Shown: positions 1 through 8,739 of the stretch, piece after piece
Position numbering within the stretch: position 1 is the first letter of the stretch
How the letters are laid out: each line of letters opens with the position of its first letter
NCBI GenBank assembly: GCA_046297495.1
Contig: JBKBIP010000026.1
Location: 1-64,000 of the forward strand
Direction: 5' to 3'
Length of the DNA: 64,000 nt
DNA from: JBKBIP01 sp046297495
Lineage (GTDB): Bacteria; Planctomycetota; Planctomycetia; Gemmatales; Gemmataceae
Notes under the pieces: generated by a model
The model's input: only the letters and a program-made list of their open reading frames with translations
The model's database searches: none
Told to the model about the DNA's origin: nothing
Translations under genes and position numbers: made by a program

Positions 1-1
1 A

Positions 2-475
2 ACGGAAGTCGCCAATAAGCGCTATTTGCAGGAATTTCTGAGCCGCGCCCTGGGGGATGCCATTCGCTATCGGGCCCCCTTGGCGGTGATGCTGTTAGAG
101 CTGGATCGTTTTGCCGGCATCATCGCGCAATTGGGACAACTTGGCGGTGATTTCACGCTGCGCGCCGCGGCGACCCGGCTCAAGCTGAGTATTCGGCAAG
201 AAGACCTCTTGGCACGCTACGACGAGACTGTCTTTGCCCTAGTCTTGCCAGGCACCCACCGCGCGGGGGCGAGCACCTTGGCCGAGCGCTTGCGGCGGTT
301 GATCGAAAGTCAGCCCTTGCGATTCGAGGAGGTGGTCTATGGCGTCACCCTCAGTTTGGGAGTGGCCGTGGCTGATGGACAGGATTGGCTCACCAGCGGC
401 GAACTGCTCGACCAGGCACGCGCCCAACTACGCGCGGCATGCCAGCGGGGCGGCAACTGCGTGGTGGTGGGATGA
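2..475 (+). CDS. GGDEF-domain protein, C-terminal part (5' end outside window)
   Basis: The reading frame is open from the left edge, so this is the 3' end of a longer gene; the first visible residues (TEVANKRYLQEFLSRAL) match the start of a GGDEF domain (family pattern DxLTGLxNRRYF). About 157 residues are visible and form one diguanylate-cyclase-type domain. The signature loop expected as GGDEF/GGEEF reads RYDET (in LARYDETVFALVLPGT), so the catalytic and GTP-binding residues are not conserved. Family knowledge says such degenerate domains usually do not make c-di-GMP and act as receptors or scaffolds. What precedes the domain is unknown. No close downstream partner: the next gene starts 223 bp later and I see nothing in that gap. 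Confidence 0.8.
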   Translation, partial: TEVANKRYLQEFLSRALGDAIRYRAPLAVMLLELDRFAGIIAQLGQLGGDFTLRAAATRLKLSIRQEDLLARYDETVFALVLPGTHRAGASTLAERLRRLIESQPLRFEEVVYGVTLSLGVAVADGQDWLTSGELLDQARAQLRAACQRGGNCVVVG

Positions 476-698
476 GAATCATGGAGTGTGACCAGAGGAC
501 ACGCGCGGGGGTCGGACTTCAGGCAACGCTTTGCCCCAGAAGCTGGACGACTACCGTATGTCTCTGGCGTGAACGTGTCGCCTGGTTTGGAATCGTTCCC
601 GATCCGCACTTGCCTGGATTGCGCAAATGGTATATGGGACAATACCTATGGTTTCTCGCCAACCGTGCGGCGCGGACACGTGCTGAGGTATCGATCCC

Positions 699-1760
699 AT
701 GACCTTGCTGGTGATTGCCGTTTTGGTCGTTTTATGTGTTTCCGCTGTGTGTTCTCTGACGGAAGCGGCTCTCTACGCAGTGAGGATTTCCTATATTCGT
801 CACCTCTCCGAAAGCGGCAGCTTGGCGGGTAAGACACTGGCCCATTTCCGGCGGAACATGGAACAACCCATCACCGCCATTCTGATTGTCAACACGGTAG
901 CCAACACGGCGGGAGCGGCCATCGCGGGCGCTCAGGCTCAGTCGATCTTTGGTGAGATGGCGGTGATCTGGTTCACGGCCATCTTTACCACCATCGTGCT
1001 GCTGTTTTCCGAGATACTGCCCAAGGTGGTGGGGGTGGCGTACAGTCAAAGCATCGCCACAGTGGTGGCCGTCCCTTTGAGCCTGGTCGTGCGCGCCATG
1101 CGCCCGGCGGTGTGGTTGGTGCAACGACTCTTCCGCGTGATGCGCCCGCGCGTGCCGTTGCCGAACATTCCCGAAGAGGAAGTGCAACAGATCGTGCGGA
1201 TGAGCGCGGAGGAAGGAAGCATCCTGCCGCTCGAAGCTAAATTGGTGCAAAACGTTCTCAAGCTCGATGAAGTGCGCGCCGCCGACATTATGACTCCGCG
1301 CACCGTGGTCGGACAACTGCCAGCCAACATGACGCTGCGGGAAGTCAACGCCAAGGTGAAGGAATGGACGCATTCGCGCATTCCGATCTATGATGAGAAT
1401 GATCCCGAAACCTGGGTCGGCATTGTGCTGACCCGCGACATCCTAACGCGGCTGGCCAACGATGAATTCACTGTCACGCTCCGCGAGCTGTGCAAGCCAC
1501 TCTTCTTCGTCTCTGAGAAAACACCGGGGCACGTCTTGCTCAAGGCGTTTCTTCGGCGGCGCACGCACCTCTTTGGAGTCATGCACGAACGCGGCAGTCT
1601 GGTCGGCATCGTGACGTTGGAAGATGTCATGGAAGCGCTGATCGGCGAGGAAATCTTGGATGAGATGGACACCGTCGTCGATTTGCAGGAAGTGGCCCGC
1701 CGCCGCCGCCGCCAACAATTTGAGAAAGCCAACGCCGATGAGAATGCGCTGGATGTTTGA
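699..1760 (+). CDS. CNNM/CorC-type membrane protein with CBS pair (hemolysin C family)
   Basis: 353 residues. Residues 1-150 hold about three to four hydrophobic segments of a CNNM (DUF21) transmembrane domain, including the conserved S-x-x-E-A-A-L-Y start and FSEILPKVV motif. Residues about 195-320 form a CBS pair (ADIMTPRTVV ... RIPIYDEN ... GIVTLEDVMEALIGEEI). The C-terminal CorC/HlyC transporter-associated domain of many homologs is missing; the protein ends with an Arg-rich tail. Family members are linked to Mg2+/Co2+ export, with CBS domains sensing nucleotides. The ATG has GAGGT about ten bases upstream. It stands alone, with 160 bp to the next gene. Confidence 0.85.
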   Translation: MTLLVIAVLVVLCVSAVCSLTEAALYAVRISYIRHLSESGSLAGKTLAHFRRNMEQPITAILIVNTVANTAGAAIAGAQAQSIFGEMAVIWFTAIFTTIVLLFSEILPKVVGVAYSQSIATVVAVPLSLVVRAMRPAVWLVQRLFRVMRPRVPLPNIPEEEVQQIVRMSAEEGSILPLEAKLVQNVLKLDEVRAADIMTPRTVVGQLPANMTLREVNAKVKEWTHSRIPIYDENDPETWVGIVLTRDILTRLANDEFTVTLRELCKPLFFVSEKTPGHVLLKAFLRRRTHLFGVMHERGSLVGIVTLEDVMEALIGEEILDEMDTVVDLQEVARRRRRQQFEKANADENALDV

Positions 1761-1921
1761 TGTCGTGCCAATGGCAGTTATCTCCGTGCGCGAACCGATT
1801 CATCCATCGATACACGCAAACCCCGACAAGTGATTGGCCCTTCCGGGAATCGACCTATGCTGTGTAAATCTCCTGGACTATACTAACACACCAATCATCC
1901 GGAATTTGGGAGGCCGACACG

Positions 1922-2791
1922 ATGACCAAGCTCACATCCAGTCCTTGGACCGCCGCCGACTATGAGCAAGCCGCCATCGAATATTGCCAGGGGCTGCCGT
2001 TGGAGCATTTCATGGAAGCGATCCCCGCCGCCACGCAACGCACGATCACTTTGGAGAGTTTCGACTTGCTATCGCGGTACCGCCCCGAAGTGCAATGTTT
2101 CAACGAATTGCTCATTCAATACTGGTTTGGAAACGATCTCCGCCGCGTGGTGCCGGACAACTTCGCGCGCCTGTGCGACCAGCCGTTGACCACGGAGTGG
2201 AGCTTCAACATGGAACTGGAGCCGGTCGGGCCGTTGTTGGTGCTCGAATATGTATCCCGGTCCCATCCGCGCAAGGATTACCGCACCAACTACCTGCGTT
2301 ACGAACAGGAGTTAGGCGTCCCCTACTACTTGCTGTTCTATCCAGAACGCCAAGACTTACGTTTGCATCACTTGGTAGCAGGAACATATCAGCGTTTAGC
2401 GCCGAACGCGCGGGGCCGTCTGGAAATTCCTGAATTGGAATTGGAAGTCGCCCTACTGGATGAATGGGTACGCTATTGGTTTCGCGGCGAACTGTTGGAG
2501 CTACCTGGCGCGCTGCAACAGAAACTGGAACAGGAACGCCAACGTACCGAACAGGAACGCCAGCGTGCCGAACAAGAACGCCAGCGTGCCGAACAGGAAC
2601 GCCAGCGTGCCGAACAAGAACGCCAGCGTGCCGAACAAGAACAGCAACGTGCCGAACAAGAACAGCAACGTGCCGAACAAGAACAGCAACGGCGTCTGGA
2701 AGTGGAAGCCGAAAACGCCCGCTTACGCGCTTTGGTCGAGGAGCTGCAAGCCGGCACGAAGAAACGGCGGCGGCGGCGCGATCCCCCATAG
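1922..2791 (+). CDS. Uma2-family (PD-(D/E)XK-like) protein with C-terminal coiled coil
   Basis: 289 residues. Residues about 15-185 match the Uma2/DUF820 putative endonuclease fold abundant in planctomycetes and cyanobacteria: PDNF early, then LLVLEYVSRSHPRKDYRTNYLRY and GVPYYLLFYPE, where the family has VVEVLSPSxxxxDxxxK and GVPEYWLVDP. The usual catalytic Asp-Glu-Lys set is only partly visible (E of LEYVS; the family K position reads R/Y), so nuclease activity is uncertain. From residue 203 eight exact heptads (EQERQRA and variants) make a strongly charged coiled coil, followed by LRALVEELQ and a basic KKRRRRR tail. SD GGGAGG lies at a good distance from the ATG. Biological role is unknown; members are often called restriction endonucleases without proof. 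Confidence 0.75.
   Translation: MTKLTSSPWTAADYEQAAIEYCQGLPLEHFMEAIPAATQRTITLESFDLLSRYRPEVQCFNELLIQYWFGNDLRRVVPDNFARLCDQPLTTEWSFNMELEPVGPLLVLEYVSRSHPRKDYRTNYLRYEQELGVPYYLLFYPERQDLRLHHLVAGTYQRLAPNARGRLEIPELELEVALLDEWVRYWFRGELLELPGALQQKLEQERQRTEQERQRAEQERQRAEQERQRAEQERQRAEQEQQRAEQEQQRAEQEQQRRLEVEAENARLRALVEELQAGTKKRRRRRDPP
2528..2695 (+). repeat. 21-bp minisatellite, eight units, inside the Uma2-type gene
   Basis: Eight in-frame 21-bp units encode heptads: one EQERQRT, four EQERQRA, two EQEQQRA and one EQEQQRR. Units differ mostly by single third-position or CGC/CAG changes, so expansion by slippage or unequal exchange looks recent. Because 21 bp keeps both frame and heptad register, copy-number change would only lengthen the coiled coil. 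Confidence 0.95.
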
Positions 2792-2856
2792 CACGGGCGA
2801 GCCGTCTCCCGGCGAGAAACGAGCCAGTCACGAACCGAGCCAGTAGGTCTCTTTTG

Positions 2857-2896
2857 CCAAATCTCCTCGCCCCCCATACAGGGGAGAGAGATTTGG
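2857..2896. terminator. Intergenic hairpin after the Uma2-type gene
   Basis: Arms CCAAATCTC and GAGATTTGG (9 bp, perfect) with additional C-run/G-run pairing inside, between the Uma2-type stop and the nagA-like start. There is no clear T-run after it, so it may be an intergenic repeat or mRNA-stabilising hairpin rather than a true terminator. Confidence 0.5.
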
Positions 2897-2957
2897 GGAA
2901 CCGACTTTTAGAACCAGCAGCACCCATTTCTAACTACGTTCTTAGTGTGAGCCTGAC

Positions 2958-4151
2958 ATGACCACTTTACTTTTTCGCGGCGGCACCGTGATTCTGGCGG
3001 ATCAGTTGTTGGGCAATGGTGTGGTGGCCGTCGAGGGGCACAAAATTCTCGCCGTGCGCTCCGGACCGAGTCGTTCCTCCGAATTTGGAATCAAAATCAT
3101 CGATCTCGCGGGAGGTTATCTGGCGCCAGGTTTCATCGACCTCCACGTTCACGGTGGCGCTGGCGCGGATTTCATGGACGGGACACCTGAAGCCTTTCGC
3201 ACGGTTTGCCAGGCGCACGCGCGGCATGGCACGACCAGTTTGCTGGCCACCACCACGGCGGCGCGGCATGAGCAACACCTGGCCTTTTTGCAAACCTGCC
3301 GCGAGCTGAGGGAGAAGGACACCGGCGGCGCCCGTGTGCTCGGCGCTCATTTCTACGGCCCCTACTTCGCGGCGGAGGCGCGCGGCTGCCATCCGGCAGG
3401 GCCAGTGCGCCCTCCCCAAGCGGCGGAATACGAACAGTATCTCCACTATGCCGATTGCATCGTCACCGCGACGGTGGCCCCCGAAGTGCCGGGGGCCGAG
3501 GAGTTCGCCCGTGCTTGTCAGCGGCGGGGCATTCGCTGCAACGCCGGCCATACCCATGCCACGTTCGACCAGATGGAAGCGGCGTTGGCGTGGGGCGTGC
3601 GCCATGTCGATCATCTTTACTGCGCCATGTCCGACCGCGCTCGGCTGCGCCAAACCCAAACCTATCCCATGCGCGGCGGCGTCCTGGAAGCGACCTTGTA
3701 CTTCGACGAACTCACTACCGAAGTCATCGCCGACGGCAAACATCTGCAACGGGAACTGCTGCTCTTGGCGCACAAGATTAAAGGGGCGGATCGGTTGGCC
3801 CTCGTCACCGATTGCAACCGCGCCCTCGACATGCCGGATGGGGAATACTGGTTCGGACCCCAAGACGGCGGCGAACGGATCGTGCGCCGCGACGGCGTGG
3901 GGATCATGGCCGACGGCCAATCGCTTGCTTCCAGCGTGGTCGGCATGGATCATTGTGTCCGTGTGTGTCATGAGCTGACCGGCATTTCCCTGGTGGAGAT
4001 CGTGCGCATGGCCAGCCTGACCCCCGCGCGCATCATCGGTCGAGACGCGGAACTTGGCAGCATCGCTCCCGGCAAGACCGCCGACCTCGTGGTGCTCAAC
4101 AGCGATTTGACCGTTCGCCAAGTGTGCATCGGCGGCCAGCTGCTCGAATGA
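2958..4151 (+). CDS. nagA: N-acetylglucosamine-6-phosphate deacetylase-like amidohydrolase
   Basis: 397 residues, normal length for NagA, which removes acetate from GlcNAc-6-P in amino-sugar recycling. Visible motifs are the PGFIDLHVHGG metal-site strand (H63, H65), GHTHA (H198), VDHLYCAMS (H219) and ALVTD (D285), ending with the SIAPGKTADLVVL amidohydrolase signature. The expected HLEGPF motif, whose Glu binds the metal, reads HFYGPYF, with Tyr133 in the Glu position. Activity on GlcNAc-6-P is therefore uncertain; the fold assignment is strong. The start has only a weak GTGAG upstream. No nagB neighbour is seen. Confidence 0.8.
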   Translation: MTTLLFRGGTVILADQLLGNGVVAVEGHKILAVRSGPSRSSEFGIKIIDLAGGYLAPGFIDLHVHGGAGADFMDGTPEAFRTVCQAHARHGTTSLLATTTAARHEQHLAFLQTCRELREKDTGGARVLGAHFYGPYFAAEARGCHPAGPVRPPQAAEYEQYLHYADCIVTATVAPEVPGAEEFARACQRRGIRCNAGHTHATFDQMEAALAWGVRHVDHLYCAMSDRARLRQTQTYPMRGGVLEATLYFDELTTEVIADGKHLQRELLLLAHKIKGADRLALVTDCNRALDMPDGEYWFGPQDGGERIVRRDGVGIMADGQSLASSVVGMDHCVRVCHELTGISLVEIVRMASLTPARIIGRDAELGSIAPGKTADLVVLNSDLTVRQVCIGGQLLE

Positions 4152-4356
4152 GGTTTTCCCCGTTTTACTATCTCCCGATGCTATCGCGGCTTCCGGGGTG
4201 AACCCAACTGCTCCGCACGCGTCAATTCCCGTAAATCGCCTCGGTTGGCGGCTCACGGATTCGTATTTTCTCGCATGGGAAAACATGGAACAATCTCACC
4301 GTGCCAGTAGGGACTCAGGCACGACAGCGTATCGATTTGGTCAGGGAGGACACGCC

Positions 4357-4752
4357 ATGCTGGGAGCGCGGACTTTATGCGGCGCGGGGTTGATTGCCGT
4401 GAGTTTGACATTGACATTCCCCGCCTGGATCGTCAAGGAAGCACCAATCCTCTTGCCCTTTTCGTCTCTTTCACGGCATCAGCTGCTCACCCACTGGGAG
4501 CATATCGGACGCACCGTGACCAAGGATTTCTGGTGCCCGCGCGCGGTTCCCGTTCTGATCACGCCGGAAACCAAGCGGCGACTGTCCGAAGCACATCACC
4601 ATGACACCGACGCGTCCCAGCCAGCCGCGGGCCTGATCGGTATTGCTGGAGCCATGTCTTTTCTATTGCGGCGTCTGGGCCGGCAAACACGCTCGCTGTT
4701 GAACAAGTTTCAGGTCCACGCCATGAAAACCGCTCTGGTCCGAGGCCGTTGA
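4357..4752 (+). CDS. Hypothetical secreted or membrane-anchored protein
   Basis: 131 residues, not recognised. The ATG is preceded by a strong SD (AGGGAGGA), which decides against the longer upstream frame. An N-terminal hydrophobic stretch (residues about 4-25, LCGAGLIAVSLTLTFPAW) looks like a signal peptide or anchor. A second short hydrophobic patch near residues 91-105 (AAGLIGIAGAMSFLLRRLG) could be a membrane segment. The rest is basic, with no Cys motif or repeat. It lies alone between nagA and the PQQ gene, both on the same strand. Confidence 0.55.
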   Translation: MLGARTLCGAGLIAVSLTLTFPAWIVKEAPILLPFSSLSRHQLLTHWEHIGRTVTKDFWCPRAVPVLITPETKRRLSEAHHHDTDASQPAAGLIGIAGAMSFLLRRLGRQTRSLLNKFQVHAMKTALVRGR

Positions 4753-4857
4753 CGCGCCGCCGTGGCATCTTTCCCATCTTTTCCCGCCTGCCACTTGGCT
4801 AATCCCTTCCGGGCGGTTAAGTTAAAGACTACTTGGAGGTTTCCACGAGAGGAACAT

Positions 4858-4925
4858 GGCGAGCGGAAGGCGTAAGCCCTCCGGTCAAGGGGGGTTCACG
4901 TCGGGCTAACGCCGTGACGCTCGCC
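4858..4925. repeat. Long imperfect palindrome upstream of the PQQ-propeller gene
   Basis: Outer arms GGCGAGCG and CGCTCGCC pair perfectly; inner arms GGCGTAAGCCC and GGGCTAACGCC pair with one mismatch. The element ends 33 bp before the start codon of the following gene. It looks like a dispersed planctomycete-type intergenic repeat that sits in the 5' leader. Confidence 0.7.
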
Positions 4926-4958
4926 GCTATTATTTGCATCATGGTGGAGAAAAGACGC

Positions 4959-6221
4959 ATGAAACATCGGTTGTTGGGCGTTGTGTTGGGTGTGCTATGG
5001 GTGACATCTTTCGGACAAGCGGAGGAGTGGCCGGCATGGCGAGGACCGCGCGGCGACGGCACCTCATTGGACACCAACATTCCGTTGCGATGGAGCGAAA
5101 CGGAAAACGTCCTGTGGAAAGTCCCCGTTCCTGGCATCGGGCATTCCTCCCCCATCGTCTGGGGAGACCGTATCTTCGTCACGACCTGTGTGGAGGACAA
5201 GGAAGAGCGTGTACTCTTGTGTCTCGACCGCCGGACGGGCAAGGTCTTGTGGCAACGAGTGGTCTTCACGGCGCCGCTGGAGGGGAAACATCGGCTGAAC
5301 AGCTTTGCCAGCTCGACGCCCGCCACGGACGGCAAGCATGTGTGGGTAACATTCCTGCAAGACCCGAAGATCATCGTGGCCTGTTATGACATGGAGGGGA
5401 CGCTGGTTTGGAAGCAATCGCCGGGTGAGTTCCATTCCAAGCACGGTTTTTGCAGTCCGCCGATTCCGTACAAGGACAAGATCATCGTCAACGGCGATCA
5501 AGACGCCAAAGCCTACATCGTCGCCCTGGACAAGGAAACCGGCAAGGAACATTGGCGCATCGACCGCCCCAACCGCACGCGCTCGTACTGCCCGCCGTTG
5601 ATCGTCGAGGCCGGCGGCAAGACCCAGATGGTCCTGAGCGGCAGTCTGTGCGTCGCCAGCTATGATCCCGACACTGGCAAGCAAATCTGGATCATCGACG
5701 GCCCGACGGAGCAATTCGTCGCCAGTCTCGTCTATGGCGACGGTGTCTTGTTCATGACCTACGGCTATCCCAAGTTGGGGATCATGGGGATTCGTCCCGA
5801 CGGTTCGGGCAACATCACCAAGACGCATGTGTTATACGATGATCCACGTGGCGGCGGTTACGTGCCGTCCCCCATCGCCGAAGGTCGATATTGCTTCAAT
5901 GTCAACGACAAGGGCATTGCCAGCTGCCGGGAAGCCAAGACGGGCAAGCTGCTGTGGCTGGAGCGTCTGGGCCGGCATCACAGCGCCTCGCCGGTGTCCG
6001 CCAATGGCTACCTATATTTCCCCGACGATTATGGCATCACCTACGTCTTGAAGGCGGGACCAACTTTTGAAGTCGTCGCCAAGAATACGTTGGACGACGA
6101 ATGCTACGCCTCCTTCGCCGTCTCACGCGGCCAGCTGTTCATCCGCACGCTGCATCATTTGTATTGCATCGGTGACAAAGGACAAGTCAAAGCCAATGAC
6201 CGCCAGGAGGAGAAACCATGA
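4959..6221 (+). CDS. Secreted PQQ-type beta-propeller protein
   Basis: 420 residues with a cleavable signal peptide (MKHRLLGVVLGVLWVTSFGQA-). The body starts with EWPAWRGPRGDGTS, the usual opening of planctomycete PQQ-like propellers, and then has repeated blades with W and DxxTGK motifs (LDRRTGKVLWQ, LDKETGKEHWR, YDPDTGKQIWI, EAKTGKLLWL). Such proteins are related to BamB and quinoprotein dehydrogenase propellers, but no catalytic domain is present, so the role (structural, binding or periplasmic scaffold) is open. GGAGA upstream supports this ATG over an in-frame upstream one. It overlaps the next gene by ATGA, so the two are translationally coupled. Confidence 0.85.
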   Translation: MKHRLLGVVLGVLWVTSFGQAEEWPAWRGPRGDGTSLDTNIPLRWSETENVLWKVPVPGIGHSSPIVWGDRIFVTTCVEDKEERVLLCLDRRTGKVLWQRVVFTAPLEGKHRLNSFASSTPATDGKHVWVTFLQDPKIIVACYDMEGTLVWKQSPGEFHSKHGFCSPPIPYKDKIIVNGDQDAKAYIVALDKETGKEHWRIDRPNRTRSYCPPLIVEAGGKTQMVLSGSLCVASYDPDTGKQIWIIDGPTEQFVASLVYGDGVLFMTYGYPKLGIMGIRPDGSGNITKTHVLYDDPRGGGYVPSPIAEGRYCFNVNDKGIASCREAKTGKLLWLERLGRHHSASPVSANGYLYFPDDYGITYVLKAGPTFEVVAKNTLDDECYASFAVSRGQLFIRTLHHLYCIGDKGQVKANDRQEEKP

Positions 6222-6514
6222 ACGATTCCCAGCCGCATGACACGCAAACCGGGGCCACGCGCCGGGACTTCGCCAAGAGCGTCGCTTGGCTGGCCGCTGC
6301 TCCCGTCGTCGCCGCTTGGCCCGCTGCCGCTTCGGCCCAGCGCGAAGCCATTCCCGCCACCGCCCGCCACCTGACCGAGATTGCCCGCGTTCGCCACGGC
6401 CAGCGCCTCAGCGTCGAGCAATTCGAGGAGTTGCGCGGCGCCATCATTCGCGGCCTGTTCGCCGCCGAGCAACTAAAAAGCGTGCCGTTGACGAACGGGG
6501 ATAGTCCGTTTTAG
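6218..6514 (+). CDS. Small Tat-exported protein coupled to the PQQ propeller
   Basis: 98 residues, not assigned to a family. The N-terminus has a twin-arginine signal (ATRRDFAKS followed by a hydrophobic AWLAAAPVVAAWPAAASAQ stretch), pointing to export in folded form. The mature part of about 55 residues contains RLSVEQFEELRGAIIRGLFAAEQL, a short helical segment. Its ATG overlaps the stop of the propeller gene (ATGA), so it is probably made together with it and may be its partner. No metal or cofactor motif is visible. Confidence 0.7.
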   Translation: MNDSQPHDTQTGATRRDFAKSVAWLAAAPVVAAWPAAASAQREAIPATARHLTEIARVRHGQRLSVEQFEELRGAIIRGLFAAEQLKSVPLTNGDSPF

Positions 6515-6640
6515 AAACCATTCGGAACGACTCCGTGGGGCACGTTTCCCAATAGAGCCTTGTTCGCGCGGGATGATAGGGGGGTGCGAGACGATCCATC
6601 ACCTGGCGGCGAAGCCGGGGAGTGATGAACCGGCGTTTCC

Positions 6641-8569
6641 TTATTCCTCTTTCCGCAATTCATACGCCTTGATCTTGCGGTCGAGGGTGGAGCGTTCGAT
6701 TCGCAAAATGGCGGCGGCTTGGGATTTGTTCCAGGCGGTGTGTTCCAGCGTGCGCAGGATGTGGCGTTTCTCGATCTCTTCGATGCTGAGCGGCTCGTAT
6801 GCCGGCGCGGGGGACAAGCTGGGAACAGTGGCCACGCCATCGAGGTCCAGGGACGACAGCCAAATATCATTGGCGTCGATGGTGGGGCTGGTGCTCAGGG
6901 CGACGGCCCGTTCCACGACGTTGCGCAGCTCGCGGACGTTGCCAGGCCAATGATAGTCACGCATCTTCATCAAGGCGGCGGGGGTGAAGGAGCGAATCTT
7001 GCGGCCCGTCTCGCGGACGAAGCGCTTGAGGAAATGCTCGGCCAACAGGGCGATGTCGCTGGGGCGTTCGCGCAACGGCGGCACGCGAATTTCCACGACT
7101 TGCAAGCGGAAGAACAAATCGCGGCGGAAGGCGCCGGCTTGCAGTGCTTTTTCGAGCGGCTGATTGGTCGCTGCCACCACGCGGACATCGACGCGGATCG
7201 GCGTGTTGCCGCCGACGCGCTCGAAGGGATGCCCTTCCAACACGCGCAGCAGCTTGGCTTGCGTGCCGACGCTCATCTCGCCGATCTCATCCAGAAAGAT
7301 GGTGCCATGATCGGCGGACTCGAACTTACCGATCAGCTTTTCGGTAGCGCCGGTGAAGGCCCCTTTTTCATGGCCGAACAACTCGCTTTCCAGCAGCGTT
7401 TCCGACAACGCGGCGCAGTTGAGACAAATAAAGGGGCCATCCTTGCGCGGGCTGGAATAGTGAATGGCACGCGCCACCAGCTCCTTGCCGACGCCGCTTT
7501 CGCCGCGAATCAACACCGTGGCTTGGGTGCCGGCCACGCGGGCCACCTGCGAGATCACTTCCTGAATGGCCGGATGGTCGCCGACTAATTCGCTTTCGAC
7601 GCGTAGCTGGGCGCGCAACGACTGATTTTCCCGGCTCAGCGACACCTGCCGCTCCAGCTGCTGCGTCACCAGCGACATTTGCTTGGCCACCGCCACGGTG
7701 AATTCCAGGTCCTCGGCGTCGAGAGCACGCAACGGGGTCGTGCAATACAGATGAATCAGGGCGGTCACCTTGTCACCACCCAGGACCGGAGCACAAATCA
7801 GACTGGTCGCCCCCAGGTCGGCGATGCTGTCCCGGTCGCTCAGGTGGCGGTCGTGAGCCACGTCTTCGGCCAGGATGGCCTCGCGCGTGCTCAGCACCTC
7901 GTTACTGACGAAACGTGAGACCTTATGATAAGTTTCCGCTTTGGCCTCCCGATGGCGATGGGCAATCAACGACAGATTGCGCCCCTCCTTGACGGACAGG
8001 ATAGCCCCCACGTCCGCTGGCAACGCCTCCAGCAGGCCATCCAGGGCGAGATGAACCAGCTCCTCGAACGTCGCCGCCGAGGCCATCTCCAAGGCCAGCT
8101 GATAGAGCTGAGCCAAATCGCGCGTCAGGCGGTTGCGATCTTGAACAATCGTGGATCCCAAGCTCGGTTGCTTGTGGGATTTGTTGAGATATTGCGTCTC
8201 CCCCAGCCGTTTCTTGATGGCCACCGGCTGCGACGCCGACAGCGGTTTGAGCTGGTTCATATCCTCGACATAGACCAGGGTGGTCTTGCCCAAGTGGACC
8301 TCATCGGTCGGCGTGAGCTGCCATTCGTGGCGCTCCAACGGTTTGCCGTTGACACGCGTGCCGTTGAGACTGTTCAGATCGCGGACGAACCATTGCTGAT
8401 CGGCCTGATAGACTTCGGCGTGTTCGCGGCTGCACATCTCGTCGGCCAGTACGATCCGGTTGGTCGGCGCCCGGCCCAGCGTGTACCGCTGTCCGCTGAT
8501 GAGGGGATGGGCCTCCCCGTAACCGTCGTCACGACGGACTACCAGATATGCTCCGTTTTCGGGAGACAT
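6641..8569 (-). CDS. FHA-GAF sigma54-dependent transcriptional activator
   Basis: 642 residues. Order: FHA domain (residues about 20-95; LGRAPTNRIVL, CSREHAEV, LNSLNGTRVNG are the phosphothreonine-binding motifs), GAF domain (about 150-315), AAA+ sigma54-interaction domain (about 330-560; Walker A GESGVGKE, the sigma54-contact loop GAFTGA, Walker B GTIFLDEIGEM), then a Fis-type HTH at the C-terminus (NKSQAAAILRIERSTLDRKI). It should activate RpoN promoters when a phosphorylated partner or small ligand is bound. FHA input fits with the many Ser/Thr kinases of these bacteria. Target promoters cannot be read from this window. Confidence 0.92.
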   Translation of the reverse strand: MSPENGAYLVVRRDDGYGEAHPLISGQRYTLGRAPTNRIVLADEMCSREHAEVYQADQQWFVRDLNSLNGTRVNGKPLERHEWQLTPTDEVHLGKTTLVYVEDMNQLKPLSASQPVAIKKRLGETQYLNKSHKQPSLGSTIVQDRNRLTRDLAQLYQLALEMASAATFEELVHLALDGLLEALPADVGAILSVKEGRNLSLIAHRHREAKAETYHKVSRFVSNEVLSTREAILAEDVAHDRHLSDRDSIADLGATSLICAPVLGGDKVTALIHLYCTTPLRALDAEDLEFTVAVAKQMSLVTQQLERQVSLSRENQSLRAQLRVESELVGDHPAIQEVISQVARVAGTQATVLIRGESGVGKELVARAIHYSSPRKDGPFICLNCAALSETLLESELFGHEKGAFTGATEKLIGKFESADHGTIFLDEIGEMSVGTQAKLLRVLEGHPFERVGGNTPIRVDVRVVAATNQPLEKALQAGAFRRDLFFRLQVVEIRVPPLRERPSDIALLAEHFLKRFVRETGRKIRSFTPAALMKMRDYHWPGNVRELRNVVERAVALSTSPTIDANDIWLSSLDLDGVATVPSLSPAPAYEPLSIEEIEKRHILRTLEHTAWNKSQAAAILRIERSTLDRKIKAYELRKEE

Positions 8570-8739
8570 GGGTGCTCGAATCGCTTTGCGGGTGGTGAGT
8601 ACGAGTCAAAGTCTAATTTACGATACCGCCATGGAGTTCGCAACCGCAAGGGATTTCGAGAAAGGAGTTACAAGAATATGACGGAACCATGTCCTGCTAC
8701 TCACGGACTCGCAACGTGCCGCGCGTTGCCTTTCATCCT

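Noticed and set aside
2528..2695. CRISPR-like array
   Set aside because: Direct repeats without spacers, in frame, coding coiled-coil heptads.
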